64,000 nucleotides of DNA from Paraburkholderia aspalathi (GCF_900116445.1 NZ_FPBH01000010.1:124001-188000); one strand, 5' to 3'. Shown: positions 46,200 through 56,252, numbered from the stretch's first letter. Program-made: numbers and translations. Notes: generated by a model not told the origin, from the sequence alone.

Positions 46200-46982
46200 T
46201 CAACGACGCCTTAGCAAACTCCCGCCATACACCACCGCCGACAGCACGGTGATCCAGAAGCTCGTCGGCCAGTCGGTGTAGAACGCCAGCGTGAGACCGA
46301 GCCAGGCCTGCATCAGCGCGAACACGGCGGCGAGCACGAGACCGGTCGAGAGCCGCGTCGTCACGTTTTGCGCGGCGGCGGCCGGCCCGACCATCAGTGT
46401 GAACACCAGCAGCACGCCGACAATCTGCGTGCACGCCGCCACGGCGAGCGCGGCAATCGACAGAAACAGCACCGACACCTTGCGCAACGACACGCCCTTG
46501 GCTTCGGCCAATTCCGGCTGCAGCGAAGCAAACAGCAAGGGCCGCATGATCGCGGCGAGCGCGAGCAAACTGACGACGCCCAACCCCGCCAGCACGCCGA
46601 GTGTCGACGCATTCACGCCGAGCACATTGCCGAACAGCAGCGCGGTGACCTGGGTCGCGTACGCGGTGAAGAAGTGCAGGAACAGCAAGCCGAAGCCGAG
46701 CGACAGCGACAGGATCACGCCGATCGCCACATCGCGTCCGGCCAGTTTCTCGCCGAGCGCGCCCATCCCGACGCCTGCCGCGAGCGTGAAGCCGATCATC
46801 CCCCAGATGGGCGAGATACCGATCAGCACAGCGCCGGTCGCGCCGGTGAAGCCGACGTGCGAGAGCGCGTGACCGGCGAAAGTCTGTCCACGCATCACCA
46901 GAAAATAGCCCACCACGCCTGCCAGCACCGCGACGATCCCCGACGCCGCGAACGCGTTCACCATGAAATCGTATTCAAACAT
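46200..46982 (-). CDS. znuB: Zinc ABC transporter permease
   Basis: A 260-residue ABC-3 family permease with about eight membrane segments. The start at 46982 (MFEYDFMVNAF) is typical; the long upstream frame starting at 47036 is not. FAGHALSHVGFTGATGAVL and QNVTTRLSTGLVLAAVFALM fit ZnuB-type proteins. It overlaps the znuC stop by 8 bases and is the last gene of the zur-znuACB operon. Confidence 0.93.
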   Translation of the reverse strand: MFEYDFMVNAFAASGIVAVLAGVVGYFLVMRGQTFAGHALSHVGFTGATGAVLIGISPIWGMIGFTLAAGVGMGALGEKLAGRDVAIGVILSLSLGFGLLFLHFFTAYATQVTALLFGNVLGVNASTLGVLAGLGVVSLLALAAIMRPLLFASLQPELAEAKGVSLRKVSVLFLSIAALAVAACTQIVGVLLVFTLMVGPAAAAQNVTTRLSTGLVLAAVFALMQAWLGLTLAFYTDWPTSFWITVLSAVVYGGSLLRRR

Positions 46983-47946
46983 CGTGCTTATGTCCGTCGC
47001 GTGAGTCGTGCTGGTGTGAGTGGCTGTGCGCGCCACCGTGGTCGTGCGAATGTGAATGGCCGTGCCCGTGCGAGTGGCTATGGCCGCCGTTCTCGTCGTG
47101 TTCGTGCTCGTGATCGTGTTTTTCGACTTCCACGTCGCCCGACATCACGAAGATGCGGCCATTCACGCGCATCACGTCGATCGGCGAGCCATAGAGACGC
47201 GACAGCACCGGCCGCGTAATGACTTCATCGACGGTGCCGAGTGCGGCGACGCCGCTGCCGAGATACAGCACGCGGTCGAGCGCGTGCAGTAGCGGATTCA
47301 GTTCATGCGCCGAGAACAGCACGGCAATGCCGAGCTCCTGCTGCACGCGCCGCACCAGTTCCACCACGCTCTTCTGATGATGCGGATCGAGGCTGATCAG
47401 CGGTTCGTCGAGTAGCAGCAGCTTGGGGTTACCGAGCAGGCATTGCGCGAGCAGCAGACGCTGACGTTCGCCGCCCGACAGTTCCGACAACGGCCGCTCG
47501 GCCAACTGGCGGCCGCCCACCAGATCGAGCACTCGTTCGACATCGGCGCGGGTTTTGCTGTCCGCATGGGGCAGGCCCCAGCGGTGTCCATCGGCGGCCA
47601 TAGCGACGAAGTCGCGGCCGCGCACGCGGCGCCCGGCGAGCGCACTGCGCGTCTGCGGCATATAACCGATCGACGAGTTGCCACGCTCGACCGGTTGCCC
47701 TAGCACGCGGATCGCGCCGCTCGCCGCCGGCACGAGACCGAGCACGGCGCGCATCAGCGTGGTCTTGCCCGCGCCGTTCGGCCCGAGCACGCCGATGAAT
47801 TCTCCCTGGTTCACCACGAAGCCGGCGTCGCGCAGAATCGTGCGGCCGCCGAGTTCAAGCGTGACGCGCTCGAGTTCAAGCACGGGCACGTTGCTGCGTG
47901 CGCCCGTCGATACATTAGCTGGCGTGCTGCGGCCAGTTTCGTTCAT
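46975..47946 (-). CDS. znuC: Zinc ABC transporter ATPase with His-rich tail
   Basis: A 323-residue ATPase. Walker A GPNGAGKT (about 55-62), signature LSGGERQRLLLAQ, Walker B LLLLDEPLISLDP and an H-loop histidine in SAHELN are intact. After about residue 270 comes a 52-residue tail with 18 His plus many Asp/Glu (HSHSHGHGHSHSHDHGG region). That tail is unusual for ZnuC and may bind zinc in the cytoplasm. The start at 47946 overlaps the znuA stop by 4 bases. Confidence 0.92.
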   Translation of the reverse strand: MNETGRSTPANVSTGARSNVPVLELERVTLELGGRTILRDAGFVVNQGEFIGVLGPNGAGKTTLMRAVLGLVPAASGAIRVLGQPVERGNSSIGYMPQTRSALAGRRVRGRDFVAMAADGHRWGLPHADSKTRADVERVLDLVGGRQLAERPLSELSGGERQRLLLAQCLLGNPKLLLLDEPLISLDPHHQKSVVELVRRVQQELGIAVLFSAHELNPLLHALDRVLYLGSGVAALGTVDEVITRPVLSRLYGSPIDVMRVNGRIFVMSGDVEVEKHDHEHEHDENGGHSHSHGHGHSHSHDHGGAHSHSHQHDSRDGHKHDV

Positions 47947-48917
47947 TGGGTTTTTCCTTTGGCGGTGCTCGCCGCCGCATTCGCTCCGCCCGCATCGCCC
48001 GCAGCCAGCGCCGTGCCCAGCGCGTCGAGCTGCATCAGCATCCACGTCTGATAGGTCTTACCGGCCGGTTCGGTTTCGGTGACGCTCATGGTCGGCACCT
48101 TCGATTGCTGCGCGAGCTTCAACATGCGTTTGGTCAGGGCCTCGGTTGCCTGGCTGTTGTAGATCAGAACGCGGACGCGCTTTTCGCGCAGATCGCGTTC
48201 GAACGCGGCGATATCGGCCGCGCTTGCTTCAGTGTCGTTCATCGTCGCCAACTGGAAGCGCAGATTGCGCATCGAGAGGCCGACTGCGTCCGACATATAG
48301 CCGAACACCGGCTCGGTTGCCGTCACCGGCACGCCGGCGTAGCGGCCATGCAGATCGGCGACTTTGGCGTCGATGGGCTTCAGCGAATCGAGAAACTTCG
48401 CGAGGTTCGCATCGTACGCCGACTTGTGCGCCGGGTCAGCCGCGACGAGCGCGGCGCTTACCGCGCGCGCCACTTTCGGCATGGTGGCCGGGTCGTACCA
48501 GAGGTGAGGATTATCGCCGCTCTTCTTGCCTGTCAGTTCGGCGGCAACGATCGTCGCGCGATTCGAGCCCTTGGAAGCGGCCAGCAGTTTCGCCATCCAC
48601 GGATCGTAGTCGGCGCCGTTGTAGACCACAAGGCTCGCATGCTGCAAAGCGCGCGCCGTCTTCGGGCTGGCTTCGAACAGGTGCGGGTCCTGATCCGGAT
48701 TGCTGAGGATGCTGGTCACGTCGACACGATCGCCACCTAGTTGCTGCACGACGTCACCGTAAAAGTTTTCCGCGGCCACCACCGGGATTTTCGCATCCGC
48801 GGCAAATGCGCCGTGGCTGAGCGTGAAAGCAGCGGCGGCCGCCGCGCCCATGGCCACGGTCTTCGACAGCTTCAGCGCATGGCGCGCCCCGTTCAACATC
48901 GAGCCGAATTTCTTCAT
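47943..48917 (-). CDS. znuA: Zinc ABC transporter substrate-binding protein
   Basis: A 324-residue periplasmic binding protein of the cluster A-I (metal) type. Signal peptide about 1-39 (ending SHGAFA-AD). Metal ligand candidates are in PDQDPHLFEASP (His), DNPHLWYDP (His) and later acidic residues. The His-rich loop found in many ZnuA proteins is absent, so manganese is an alternative on this ground alone. The linked Zur-type regulator makes zinc more likely. It has a short 58-base gap after zur. Confidence 0.9.
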   Translation of the reverse strand: MKKFGSMLNGARHALKLSKTVAMGAAAAAAFTLSHGAFAADAKIPVVAAENFYGDVVQQLGGDRVDVTSILSNPDQDPHLFEASPKTARALQHASLVVYNGADYDPWMAKLLAASKGSNRATIVAAELTGKKSGDNPHLWYDPATMPKVARAVSAALVAADPAHKSAYDANLAKFLDSLKPIDAKVADLHGRYAGVPVTATEPVFGYMSDAVGLSMRNLRFQLATMNDTEASAADIAAFERDLREKRVRVLIYNSQATEALTKRMLKLAQQSKVPTMSVTETEPAGKTYQTWMLMQLDALGTALAAGDAGGANAAASTAKGKTQ

Positions 48918-48975
48918 CGTTGTTTCCTGCTGCGTGAGAGTTGAATGAACTACAAATCTTGGGAGCGGTGCGCTT

Positions 48976-49455
48976 TCATAAGGACGCCCCGGCGGGCCGC
49001 GCCGCGCGGGCGCAGCGCGCGCACAGACCGCTTAGCTCGACCACCTGGCGGTGCACCTCGAAACCGTGCGCTGGTGCGCTATGCGACAGCTGTTGGGCGA
49101 GATCGCCACCGGGAATCTCGACAGTCGCGCCGCAGCCGTCACACATCAGAAACTGGCTGCGATGCGGCACGCCGACCTCGCAGCAGGCAAAAAACGCGTT
49201 CTTCGATTCGATCCGATGGACGAAGCCGTGCGCGAGCAGAAAGTCCAGCGCCCGGTAGATCGTGGTGGGTGGCACGCGCCCGCGTTGCGGCTCGAGCGCG
49301 TCCAGCAACTCGTAAGCGCCGATCGGCCGGTCGCTGGCGACGATCGCCGCATACACCTGACGCCGCAGCGGCGTGAGCGCGAGCCCGTGCAGCGCGGCGT
49401 GCGCCTCGGCATGGGCGAGCCGTACGGCGTGGTGTTCTGCAATCGATGTAGCCAT
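48976..49455 (-). CDS. zur: Fur-family zinc uptake regulator
   Basis: A 159-residue Fur-family regulator. The winged helix is near 30-75 (LTPLRRQVYAAIVASDRPIG; VPPTTIYRALDFLLAHGFVH), typical of Zur. Structural zinc Cys are in MCDGCGATVEIP and SGLCARCARAA. The start at 49455 (MATSIAEHH) has the right length; a longer frame from 49683 is not supported. It is the first gene of zur-znuA-znuC-znuB. A candidate Zur box precedes it. Confidence 0.92.
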   Translation of the reverse strand: MATSIAEHHAVRLAHAEAHAALHGLALTPLRRQVYAAIVASDRPIGAYELLDALEPQRGRVPPTTIYRALDFLLAHGFVHRIESKNAFFACCEVGVPHRSQFLMCDGCGATVEIPGGDLAQQLSHSAPAHGFEVHRQVVELSGLCARCARAARPAGASL

Positions 49456-49508
49456 CAGCGGACTCCCTGACGAACCTGCGAAGCTTCGGAGCGAAGCGAG
49501 GCCGCAAT

Positions 49509-49521
49509 GATATAACGTATC
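49509..49521 (-). promoter_or_regulatory. Candidate Zur box
   Basis: GATATAACGTATC has 4-bp palindromic arms and resembles the TA-rich Zur consensus (GTTATA...TAAC type), 54 bases before the zur start. It is short of a full match. The rest of the 310-base zur-SDR gap holds the polyol promoter. Confidence 0.4.
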
Positions 49522-49654
49522 TCTAATTTTTGTCAGCGGCTTGCGCAGAAAGCAGCTCGGCGGTCTGCGATTTCTCGTATTTGTATCGGTCGAAACCGGA
49601 AGAGGGTGTGCACCGGTCCTGCCGCGCTGCACCATCGAAATCTGGTCGAGCGCC

Positions 49655-49727
49655 TTGACATGACCCGGTCCGTATCCGATCATTCGATCACTAACAGAGC
49701 AATTGTTCGCGCAACGAGCGTTCGCTC
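49655..49727 (+). promoter_or_regulatory. Polyol operon promoter and triple 12-bp operator
   Basis: The -35 is a perfect TTGACA (49655-49660), a 17-base spacer follows, and the -10 is GATCAT (49678-49683). Three palindromic 12-bp boxes lie 19 bases apart start to start: GATCATTCGATC (49678-49689, overlapping -10), GAGCAATTGTTC (49697-49708) and GAGCGTTCGCTC (49716-49727). The same -35, spacer and first two boxes recur at the dalD promoter. Position over and after the start point suggests repression; the SorC-type regulator of the cluster is the likely binder. Confidence 0.75.
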
Positions 49728-49765
49728 ACCGCGCCTCAAGAAGCGAAACGAACCGGAGACAGGCA

Positions 49766-50548
49766 GTGGCGGCACGATTGCAAGACAAGGTGGCCATTCT
49801 GACGGGCGCGGCAAGCGGAATCGGTGAAGCCGTGGCCCGGCGCTATCTGGACGAAGGCGCGCGCTGCGTGCTGGTCGACGTGAAGCCGGCGGACAGTTTT
49901 GGCGACGCGCTGCGCGCTGCCTACTGCGACCGCGTGCTGACCGTCAGCGCCGACGTAACGCGCCGCGAGGATATCGAACGCATCCTCGCGAGTACGCTGG
50001 AGCGTTTCGGCCAGGTCGATATCCTGTTCAACAACGCGGCGCTCTTCGATATGCGCCCGATCCTCGATGAATCCTGGGACGTGTTCGACCGCCTCTTCGC
50101 GGTCAACGTGAAGGGCATGTTCTTCCTGATGCAAACCGTCGCGCGGAAAATGGTCGAGCAGGGCCACGGCGGCAAGATCATCAATATGTCGTCGCAAGCT
50201 GGGCGCCGCGGCGAGGCGCTGGTGTCGCACTATTGCGCAACCAAAGCCGCCGTACTCAGCTATACGCAATCCGCAGCGCTCGCCCTCGCGCCGCATAAGA
50301 TCAATGTGAACGGCATCGCGCCGGGCGTCGTCGATACGCCGATGTGGAACGAGGTCGACGCGCTCTTCGCCCGCTATGAAAACCGGCCGCTCGGCGAGAA
50401 GAAGCGCCTCGTCGGTGAAGCGGTGCCGCTCGGCCGTATGGGTGTGCCGGACGATCTGACCGGCGCGGCCCTGTTTCTCGCGTCGGCCGATGCCGACTAC
50501 ATCACCGCGCAAACCCTGAATGTCGACGGTGGCAACTGGATGAGCTGA
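49766..50548 (+). CDS. SDR-family polyol (sorbitol) dehydrogenase
   Basis: A 260-residue short-chain dehydrogenase, similar in style to SmoS of Rhodobacter (sorbitol to fructose, NAD-dependent). TGAASGIG is the NAD site, NNAAL is the second motif, and the catalytic Ser-Tyr-Lys lie in MSSQ and HYCATKAA. The start is a GTG at 49766 with GGAG 7 bases upstream; an in-frame ATG at 49703 lies in the operator region and has none. It is the first gene of the plus-strand polyol operon. Confidence 0.9.
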   Translation: MAARLQDKVAILTGAASGIGEAVARRYLDEGARCVLVDVKPADSFGDALRAAYCDRVLTVSADVTRREDIERILASTLERFGQVDILFNNAALFDMRPILDESWDVFDRLFAVNVKGMFFLMQTVARKMVEQGHGGKIINMSSQAGRRGEALVSHYCATKAAVLSYTQSAALALAPHKINVNGIAPGVVDTPMWNEVDALFARYENRPLGEKKRLVGEAVPLGRMGVPDDLTGAALFLASADADYITAQTLNVDGGNWMS

Positions 50549-50645
50549 GCGAATTGCAGAGTGGATGAGTCGAACCTGTTTCACCCTTCGTCATTTTCGT
50601 AGAACAAACGCAGCATCACATAACGTACGAGAAAGGAGACAACAC

Positions 50646-51968
50646 ATGAAACCAGCTACAAAATCCGCGCTGAAGGCGGTCAGTGCCGGCGCTGTCGCAT
50701 GCTTTGCGTTGCACGCTCAGGCGGCCACGGTGACCATTGCCACGTTGAACAATCCGGACATGATCGAGCTGAAGAAGCTCTCGCCCGCCTTCGAGCAGGC
50801 GAATCCGGATATCAAGCTCAACTGGGTGATTCTCGAAGAAAACGTGCTGCGTCAGCGTGCTACCACCGACATCACGACCGGCAGCGGCCAGTTCGACGTG
50901 ATGACGATCGGTGCGTACGAAACGCCGCAATGGGGCAAGCGCGGCTGGCTCACGCCGCTCACCAATCTGCCCGCTGATTACGATCTGAACGACGTCGTGA
51001 AGACGGCCCGCGACGGCCTCTCGAGTGGCGGCCAGTTGTACGCACTGCCGTTCTACGTCGAAAGCTCGATGACGTATTACCGCAAGGATCTGTTCGCGGC
51101 CAAGGGCCTGAAAATGCCCGATCAGCCGACCTACGACCAGATCGCTCAGTTCGCCGACAAGCTCACGGACAAAGCCAACGGCATGTACGGTATCTGCCTG
51201 CGCGGCAAGGCCGGCTGGGGCGAGAACATGGCGTATGGCACGACGGTGGTGAACACCTTCGGCGGCCGCTGGTTCGACGAGAAGTGGCAGGCGCAGCTGA
51301 CGTCGCCGGAATGGAAGAAGGCGATGACGTTCTACGTCGATCTGCTGAAGAAAGACGGCCCTCCGGGAGCCAGTTCGAACGGTTTCAACGAAAACCTGAC
51401 GCTGATGTCCTCGGGCAAGTGCGCGATGTGGATCGATGCAACGGTGGCGGCCGGCATGCTCTACAACAAGCAGCAGTCGCAGATCGCCGACAAGGTGGGC
51501 TTTGCGGCAGCGCCGATTGCCGTCACGCCGAAGGGCTCGCATTGGCTGTGGGCGTGGGCGTTGGCCATTCCGAAGTCGTCGAAGCAGGCTGACTCGGCGA
51601 AGAAGTTCATCGCGTGGGCCACGTCGAAGCAGTACATCGAACTGGTCGCGAAGGATGAGGGCTGGGCCTCGGTGCCGCCGGGAACGCGCCACTCTACCTA
51701 CGCACGTCCTGAATACAAACAGGCAGCACCGTTCGGCGACTTCGTGCTGAAGGCAATCGAAACGGCTGACCCGGATCATCCGACTCTGAAGCCGGTGCCG
51801 TACACCGGTGTGCAGTTCGTCGGCATTCCTGAGTTCCAGTCGTTCGGCACCGTGGTCGGTCAGAGCATCTCCGGCGCGATTGCCGGTCAGATGACGGTCG
51901 ATCAGGCGCTGGCAGCCGGCCAGGCAACGGCGAATCGCGCCGTGCAACAGGCCGGGTATCAGAAGTAA
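50646..51968 (+). CDS. Polyol (sorbitol/mannitol) ABC transporter binding protein
   Basis: A 440-residue periplasmic binding protein of solute-binding family 1. Signal peptide about 1-26 (ALHAQA-AT). It resembles the SmoE/MtlE group (sorbitol/mannitol binding). FYVESSMTYYRKDLF and MSSGKCAMWIDATVAAGML fit this family. Strong ribosome site AAGGAGA before the start. A series of hairpins follows its stop codon and probably raises its share of the message over the permeases. Confidence 0.9.
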   Translation: MKPATKSALKAVSAGAVACFALHAQAATVTIATLNNPDMIELKKLSPAFEQANPDIKLNWVILEENVLRQRATTDITTGSGQFDVMTIGAYETPQWGKRGWLTPLTNLPADYDLNDVVKTARDGLSSGGQLYALPFYVESSMTYYRKDLFAAKGLKMPDQPTYDQIAQFADKLTDKANGMYGICLRGKAGWGENMAYGTTVVNTFGGRWFDEKWQAQLTSPEWKKAMTFYVDLLKKDGPPGASSNGFNENLTLMSSGKCAMWIDATVAAGMLYNKQQSQIADKVGFAAAPIAVTPKGSHWLWAWALAIPKSSKQADSAKKFIAWATSKQYIELVAKDEGWASVPPGTRHSTYARPEYKQAAPFGDFVLKAIETADPDHPTLKPVPYTGVQFVGIPEFQSFGTVVGQSISGAIAGQMTVDQALAAGQATANRAVQQAGYQK

Positions 51969-51979
51969 AGCGGAAGTCA

Positions 51980-52045
51980 GCCACATGATTCATGTGGCAC
52001 GCGCCGGCTGACGCCCGTCAGCCGGCCCACGTAGCACAGTGGGCC
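51980..52045 (+). other. Three successive hairpins between the binding protein and permease genes
   Basis: GCCACATG/CATGTGGC (51980-51998), an 11-bp stem GCCGGCTGACG/CGTCAGCCGGC (52003-52026) and GGCCCAC/GTGGGCC (52024-52045). The second and third share 3 bases. No T run follows, so this looks like a message-protecting or attenuating element. Confidence 0.8.
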
Positions 52046-52157
52046 GTCCCCGCCGCGTGGGCACCGCGACACCGCATTGCGTCGCGGTAGCCAGGCGGTT
52101 CAAGCGATCACGGCGGAGAAAGCGCCGGCCCGCGCATTACCGAACAGGTGGTCAATC

Positions 52158-53093
52158 ATGCGTCCTTTACGCCTGCCTCTTATGCATGCCCATCCCCAAA
52201 CAGAAAAAGAACGCGAAACCCGCAAAGCCAATTCGGCCCGCTGGCTCGTGACGCCCTCAGTCGCAGTGCTCGTACTGTGGATGGCGATTCCGCTGGCGAT
52301 GACGATCTGGTTTTCGTTCTCGCGCTATAACCTGTTGAATCCGGATCTGAAGGGCTTCGCCGGTTTCGACAACTACAAGTACCTCGCCAGCGATCCGTCG
52401 TTCGGACCGTCGATCGGGCACACGCTCGAGTTGATCATCTCGGTGCTGGTGATCACGGTGGTCGGCGGTGTGTTGATGGCGATTCTGTTCGACCGTAAGT
52501 TCTACGGCCAGGGCATTGCGCGGCTACTGGCGATCGCACCATTCTTCGTGATGCCGACGGTTAGCGCGCTGATCTGGAAGAACATGATCTTGCATCCGGT
52601 GTATGGCCTGATCGCACAGGGCATGCGCGCAATCGGGCTGCAGCCGATCGACTGGTTCGCCGAGTATCCACTCACGGCCGTGATCATGATCGTCGCGTGG
52701 CAGTGGTTGCCGTTCGCGTTCCTGATTCTGTTCACCGCGATCCAGTCGCTCGATCAGGAGCAGAAGGAAGCGGCGCGTATCGACGGCGCGGGTCCGTTCT
52801 CGATGTTCTTCTACATCACGCTGCCTCACCTGAAACGGGCGATCGCGGTGGTGGTGATGATGGAGACGATTTTCCTGCTGTCGATCTTCGCCGAAATCTA
52901 TACGACCACGGGCGGCGGTCCGGGCACCGCGACCACCAATCTGTCGTACCTGATCTATTCGCTGGGCCTGCAACAGTTCGACGTCGGTCTCGCTTCGGCG
53001 GGCGGCATTCTGGCTGTCGTGCTGGCTAACATCGTGTCGTTCTTCCTTGTGCGGATGCTCGCGAAGAACCTGAAAGGGGAGTACGAAAAATGA
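52158..53093 (+). CDS. Polyol ABC transporter permease 1
   Basis: A 311-residue MalF-type permease (six membrane segments), SmoF-like. The EAA loop is EAARIDGAGPFSMFFYITLP, which docks on the ATPase. The start at 52158 has AGGTGG 7 bases upstream; the ATG at 52182 lacks one. It overlaps the next permease by 4 bases (ATGA). Confidence 0.9.
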   Translation: MRPLRLPLMHAHPQTEKERETRKANSARWLVTPSVAVLVLWMAIPLAMTIWFSFSRYNLLNPDLKGFAGFDNYKYLASDPSFGPSIGHTLELIISVLVITVVGGVLMAILFDRKFYGQGIARLLAIAPFFVMPTVSALIWKNMILHPVYGLIAQGMRAIGLQPIDWFAEYPLTAVIMIVAWQWLPFAFLILFTAIQSLDQEQKEAARIDGAGPFSMFFYITLPHLKRAIAVVVMMETIFLLSIFAEIYTTTGGGPGTATTNLSYLIYSLGLQQFDVGLASAGGILAVVLANIVSFFLVRMLAKNLKGEYEK

Positions 53094-53965
53094 GCCACGT
53101 TGCCTCTACCTCTGCGTCGGGCACGGCGCCCATGACCGTGCCGGCCAAGTCGCCGTTCGCCGCAATTCGCCGCGGCATCCCTGGTGTGATCGCCTGGCTC
53201 GTCGCGTTGCTGCTGTTCTTTCCGATCTTCTGGATGACGATCACCGCGTTCAAGACGGAGCAGCAGGCGTATTCGTCGTCGCTGTTTTTCATCCCGACGC
53301 TCGATAGCTTCCGCGAGGTGTTCGCGCGCAGTAACTACTTTTCGTTCGCGTGGAATTCGATTCTGATCTCGGCGGGCGTCACGCTGCTGTGCCTGATTCT
53401 CGCCGTGCCGGCCGCGTACGCGATGGCCTTCTTTCCGACGCGCCGCACGCAGAAAGTCCTGCTGTGGATGCTGTCGACCAAGATGATGCCGTCGGTCGGC
53501 GTGCTGGTGCCGATCTATCTGTTGTGGAAGAACAGTGGTCTGCTCGATTCGGTGTCCGGTCTGGTGATCGTCTACACGCTGATCAATCTGCCGATTGCGG
53601 TGTGGATGTCGTTCACGTACTTCGCGGAAATTCCGCGCGACATTCTCGAAGCAGGCCGGATCGACGGTGCGGCGACGTGGCAGGAAATCGTCTATCTGCT
53701 GATGCCGATGTCGCTGCCGGGGCTTGCCTCCACCGCGCTGCTGCTGGTGATCCTGTCGTGGAACGAAGCGTTCTGGAGCATCAACCTGTCGAGTTCGAAC
53801 GCGGCGCCGCTGACTGTGTTCATTGCGTCGTACTCGAGTCCTGAAGGTTTGTTCTGGGCCAAGCTCTCCGCTGCTTCATTGCTTGCAGTTGCGCCGATCC
53901 TGATTGTCGGCTGGCTGTCGCAGAAGCAACTGGTGCGTGGTCTTACCTTTGGGGCGGTCAAATGA
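53090..53965 (+). CDS. Polyol ABC transporter permease 2
   Basis: A 291-residue MalG-type permease (six membrane segments), SmoG-like. The EAA loop is EAGRIDGAATWQEIVYLLMP. A hydrophilic Ser/Thr/Ala-rich N-terminus precedes the first helix. It overlaps both neighbours by 4 bases, indicating coupled translation. Confidence 0.9.
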   Translation: MSHVASTSASGTAPMTVPAKSPFAAIRRGIPGVIAWLVALLLFFPIFWMTITAFKTEQQAYSSSLFFIPTLDSFREVFARSNYFSFAWNSILISAGVTLLCLILAVPAAYAMAFFPTRRTQKVLLWMLSTKMMPSVGVLVPIYLLWKNSGLLDSVSGLVIVYTLINLPIAVWMSFTYFAEIPRDILEAGRIDGAATWQEIVYLLMPMSLPGLASTALLLVILSWNEAFWSINLSSSNAAPLTVFIASYSSPEGLFWAKLSAASLLAVAPILIVGWLSQKQLVRGLTFGAVK

Positions 53966-54663
53966 CCGCAGGTACGACGGTAGGTCATTTCGCGCTGATC
54001 TGCGATTGCGACGGCGTGCTGATCGACAGCGAAGCCGTGGCGGCGCACATGCTGGTGCACGAACTCGAGGCGCGTTGGCCCGATGCCGATGTCGCGCCGG
54101 TGGTACTGCCGCTGCTTGGCTTGCGCATTGAAACGGTGTTGCAGGGCACGGCGGCGAAACTGGGCAGGAGCCTCGGCGCCGAGGATATCGAGGCGATCCG
54201 CCGGGCGGTGGAAGCAGCGGCGATGCAGGCGCCGGCGGTCGTTGGCATCGAGGTTGCACTCGCGCAGGTGCCGCTCACCAAGGCATGCGCGAGCAACAGT
54301 TTCCGGCCGTATGTGGAGAACGTGCTGGCGCGCACGGGCCTCGTGAAGTTCTTCGGCAACCGGCTTTTTTGCGCCGATGCGGTGCCGAATCCGAAGCCCG
54401 CGCCCGATGTCTATCTCGCTGCGGCGCTTGGTCTCGGTCTCGCGCCGTCCGCCTGCCTCGTGGTGGAAGACAGCGTGACGGGCGTGACGGCGGCAACCGC
54501 GGCGGGCATGACGGTGCTGGGCTTTATCGGCGGCGGTCATGCGAGTGACGCGCAGATCGACGCCTTGCATGCGGCGGGTGCGCGGACTGTGTTCGACGAC
54601 ATGCTGCAGTTGCCGGACCTGGTTGCGCAATGGACGCTGAGCGCGACGGCGGCGACGCCGTAA
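53962..54663 (+). CDS. HAD-family hydrolase in the polyol operon
   Basis: A 233-residue HAD subfamily IA enzyme (beta-phosphoglucomutase/phosphatase type). Motif I is ICDCDGVLIDSE (nucleophile Asp plus second Asp), motif II is in CASNS, motif III Lys is in NPKPAPDVY and motif IV is VVEDSVTGV. A cap domain lies at about 20-95. It may dephosphorylate or recycle a sugar or polyol phosphate. Its start overlaps the permease stop by 4 bases. Confidence 0.88.
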   Translation: MTAGTTVGHFALICDCDGVLIDSEAVAAHMLVHELEARWPDADVAPVVLPLLGLRIETVLQGTAAKLGRSLGAEDIEAIRRAVEAAAMQAPAVVGIEVALAQVPLTKACASNSFRPYVENVLARTGLVKFFGNRLFCADAVPNPKPAPDVYLAAALGLGLAPSACLVVEDSVTGVTAATAAGMTVLGFIGGGHASDAQIDALHAAGARTVFDDMLQLPDLVAQWTLSATAATP

Positions 54664-54733
54664 GCGCGGCCGCGTTGGCGCAGCACCTGGATAAATGAAT
54701 TGACGTAGCAAGAGCAACATACGGAGACACATC

Positions 54734-55843
<1,110 letters not shown>

Positions 55844-55915
55844 GTATGTGATTGGGAAAGCGGCGGGCGCGCCGCTTTCCGTCCGGTCACGTTTATTCAC
55901 GCTCAGGAAACACTC

Positions 55916-56212
55916 ATGCCCGCCTACGTCGTCATCACGCGCGAGAAAACGCTCGACCCCGCCAAACTGGAAGCATACAAACAGGACGCGCCCGCAGTCT
56001 TCGAGAAGCACGCGGTCATGGTGCTCGCGAGCCACGGGCGGAAAGAAGTGGTGGAGGGTCCGCCGATCGACGAAATCCTGATCCTCGAGTTCCCCAGTTA
56101 CGACGAAGCGATCGCGTGGTATCGCAGCCCGGCGTATCAGGCGGTCAGCGAGACGCGCCTGCAGGGCGGCGAGTACCGCATCATCATCACGGAAGGGCTG
56201 CCGGTGTTGTAG
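55916..56212 (+). CDS. DUF1330 family protein
   Basis: A 98-residue small protein of the ferredoxin-like alpha+beta barrel (DUF1330) fold: MPAYVVITREKTLDPAKLEA, ILILEFPSYDEAIAWYRSPA and RIIITEG. Function unknown. It closes the plus-strand polyol operon, 72 bases after the ATPase, with a hairpin in between, so cotranscription is possible. Confidence 0.88.
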   Translation: MPAYVVITREKTLDPAKLEAYKQDAPAVFEKHAVMVLASHGRKEVVEGPPIDEILILEFPSYDEAIAWYRSPAYQAVSETRLQGGEYRIIITEGLPVL

Positions 56213-56252
56213 CGCGGCGGTGGGCCGCTTCTAAGCCTTGCCTGTAAGCTGG

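Noticed and set aside
49703..49765. Longer N-terminus of the SDR dehydrogenase from ATG 49703
   Set aside because: The extra residues are coded by the operator region, lack a ribosome site and break the typical N-terminus.
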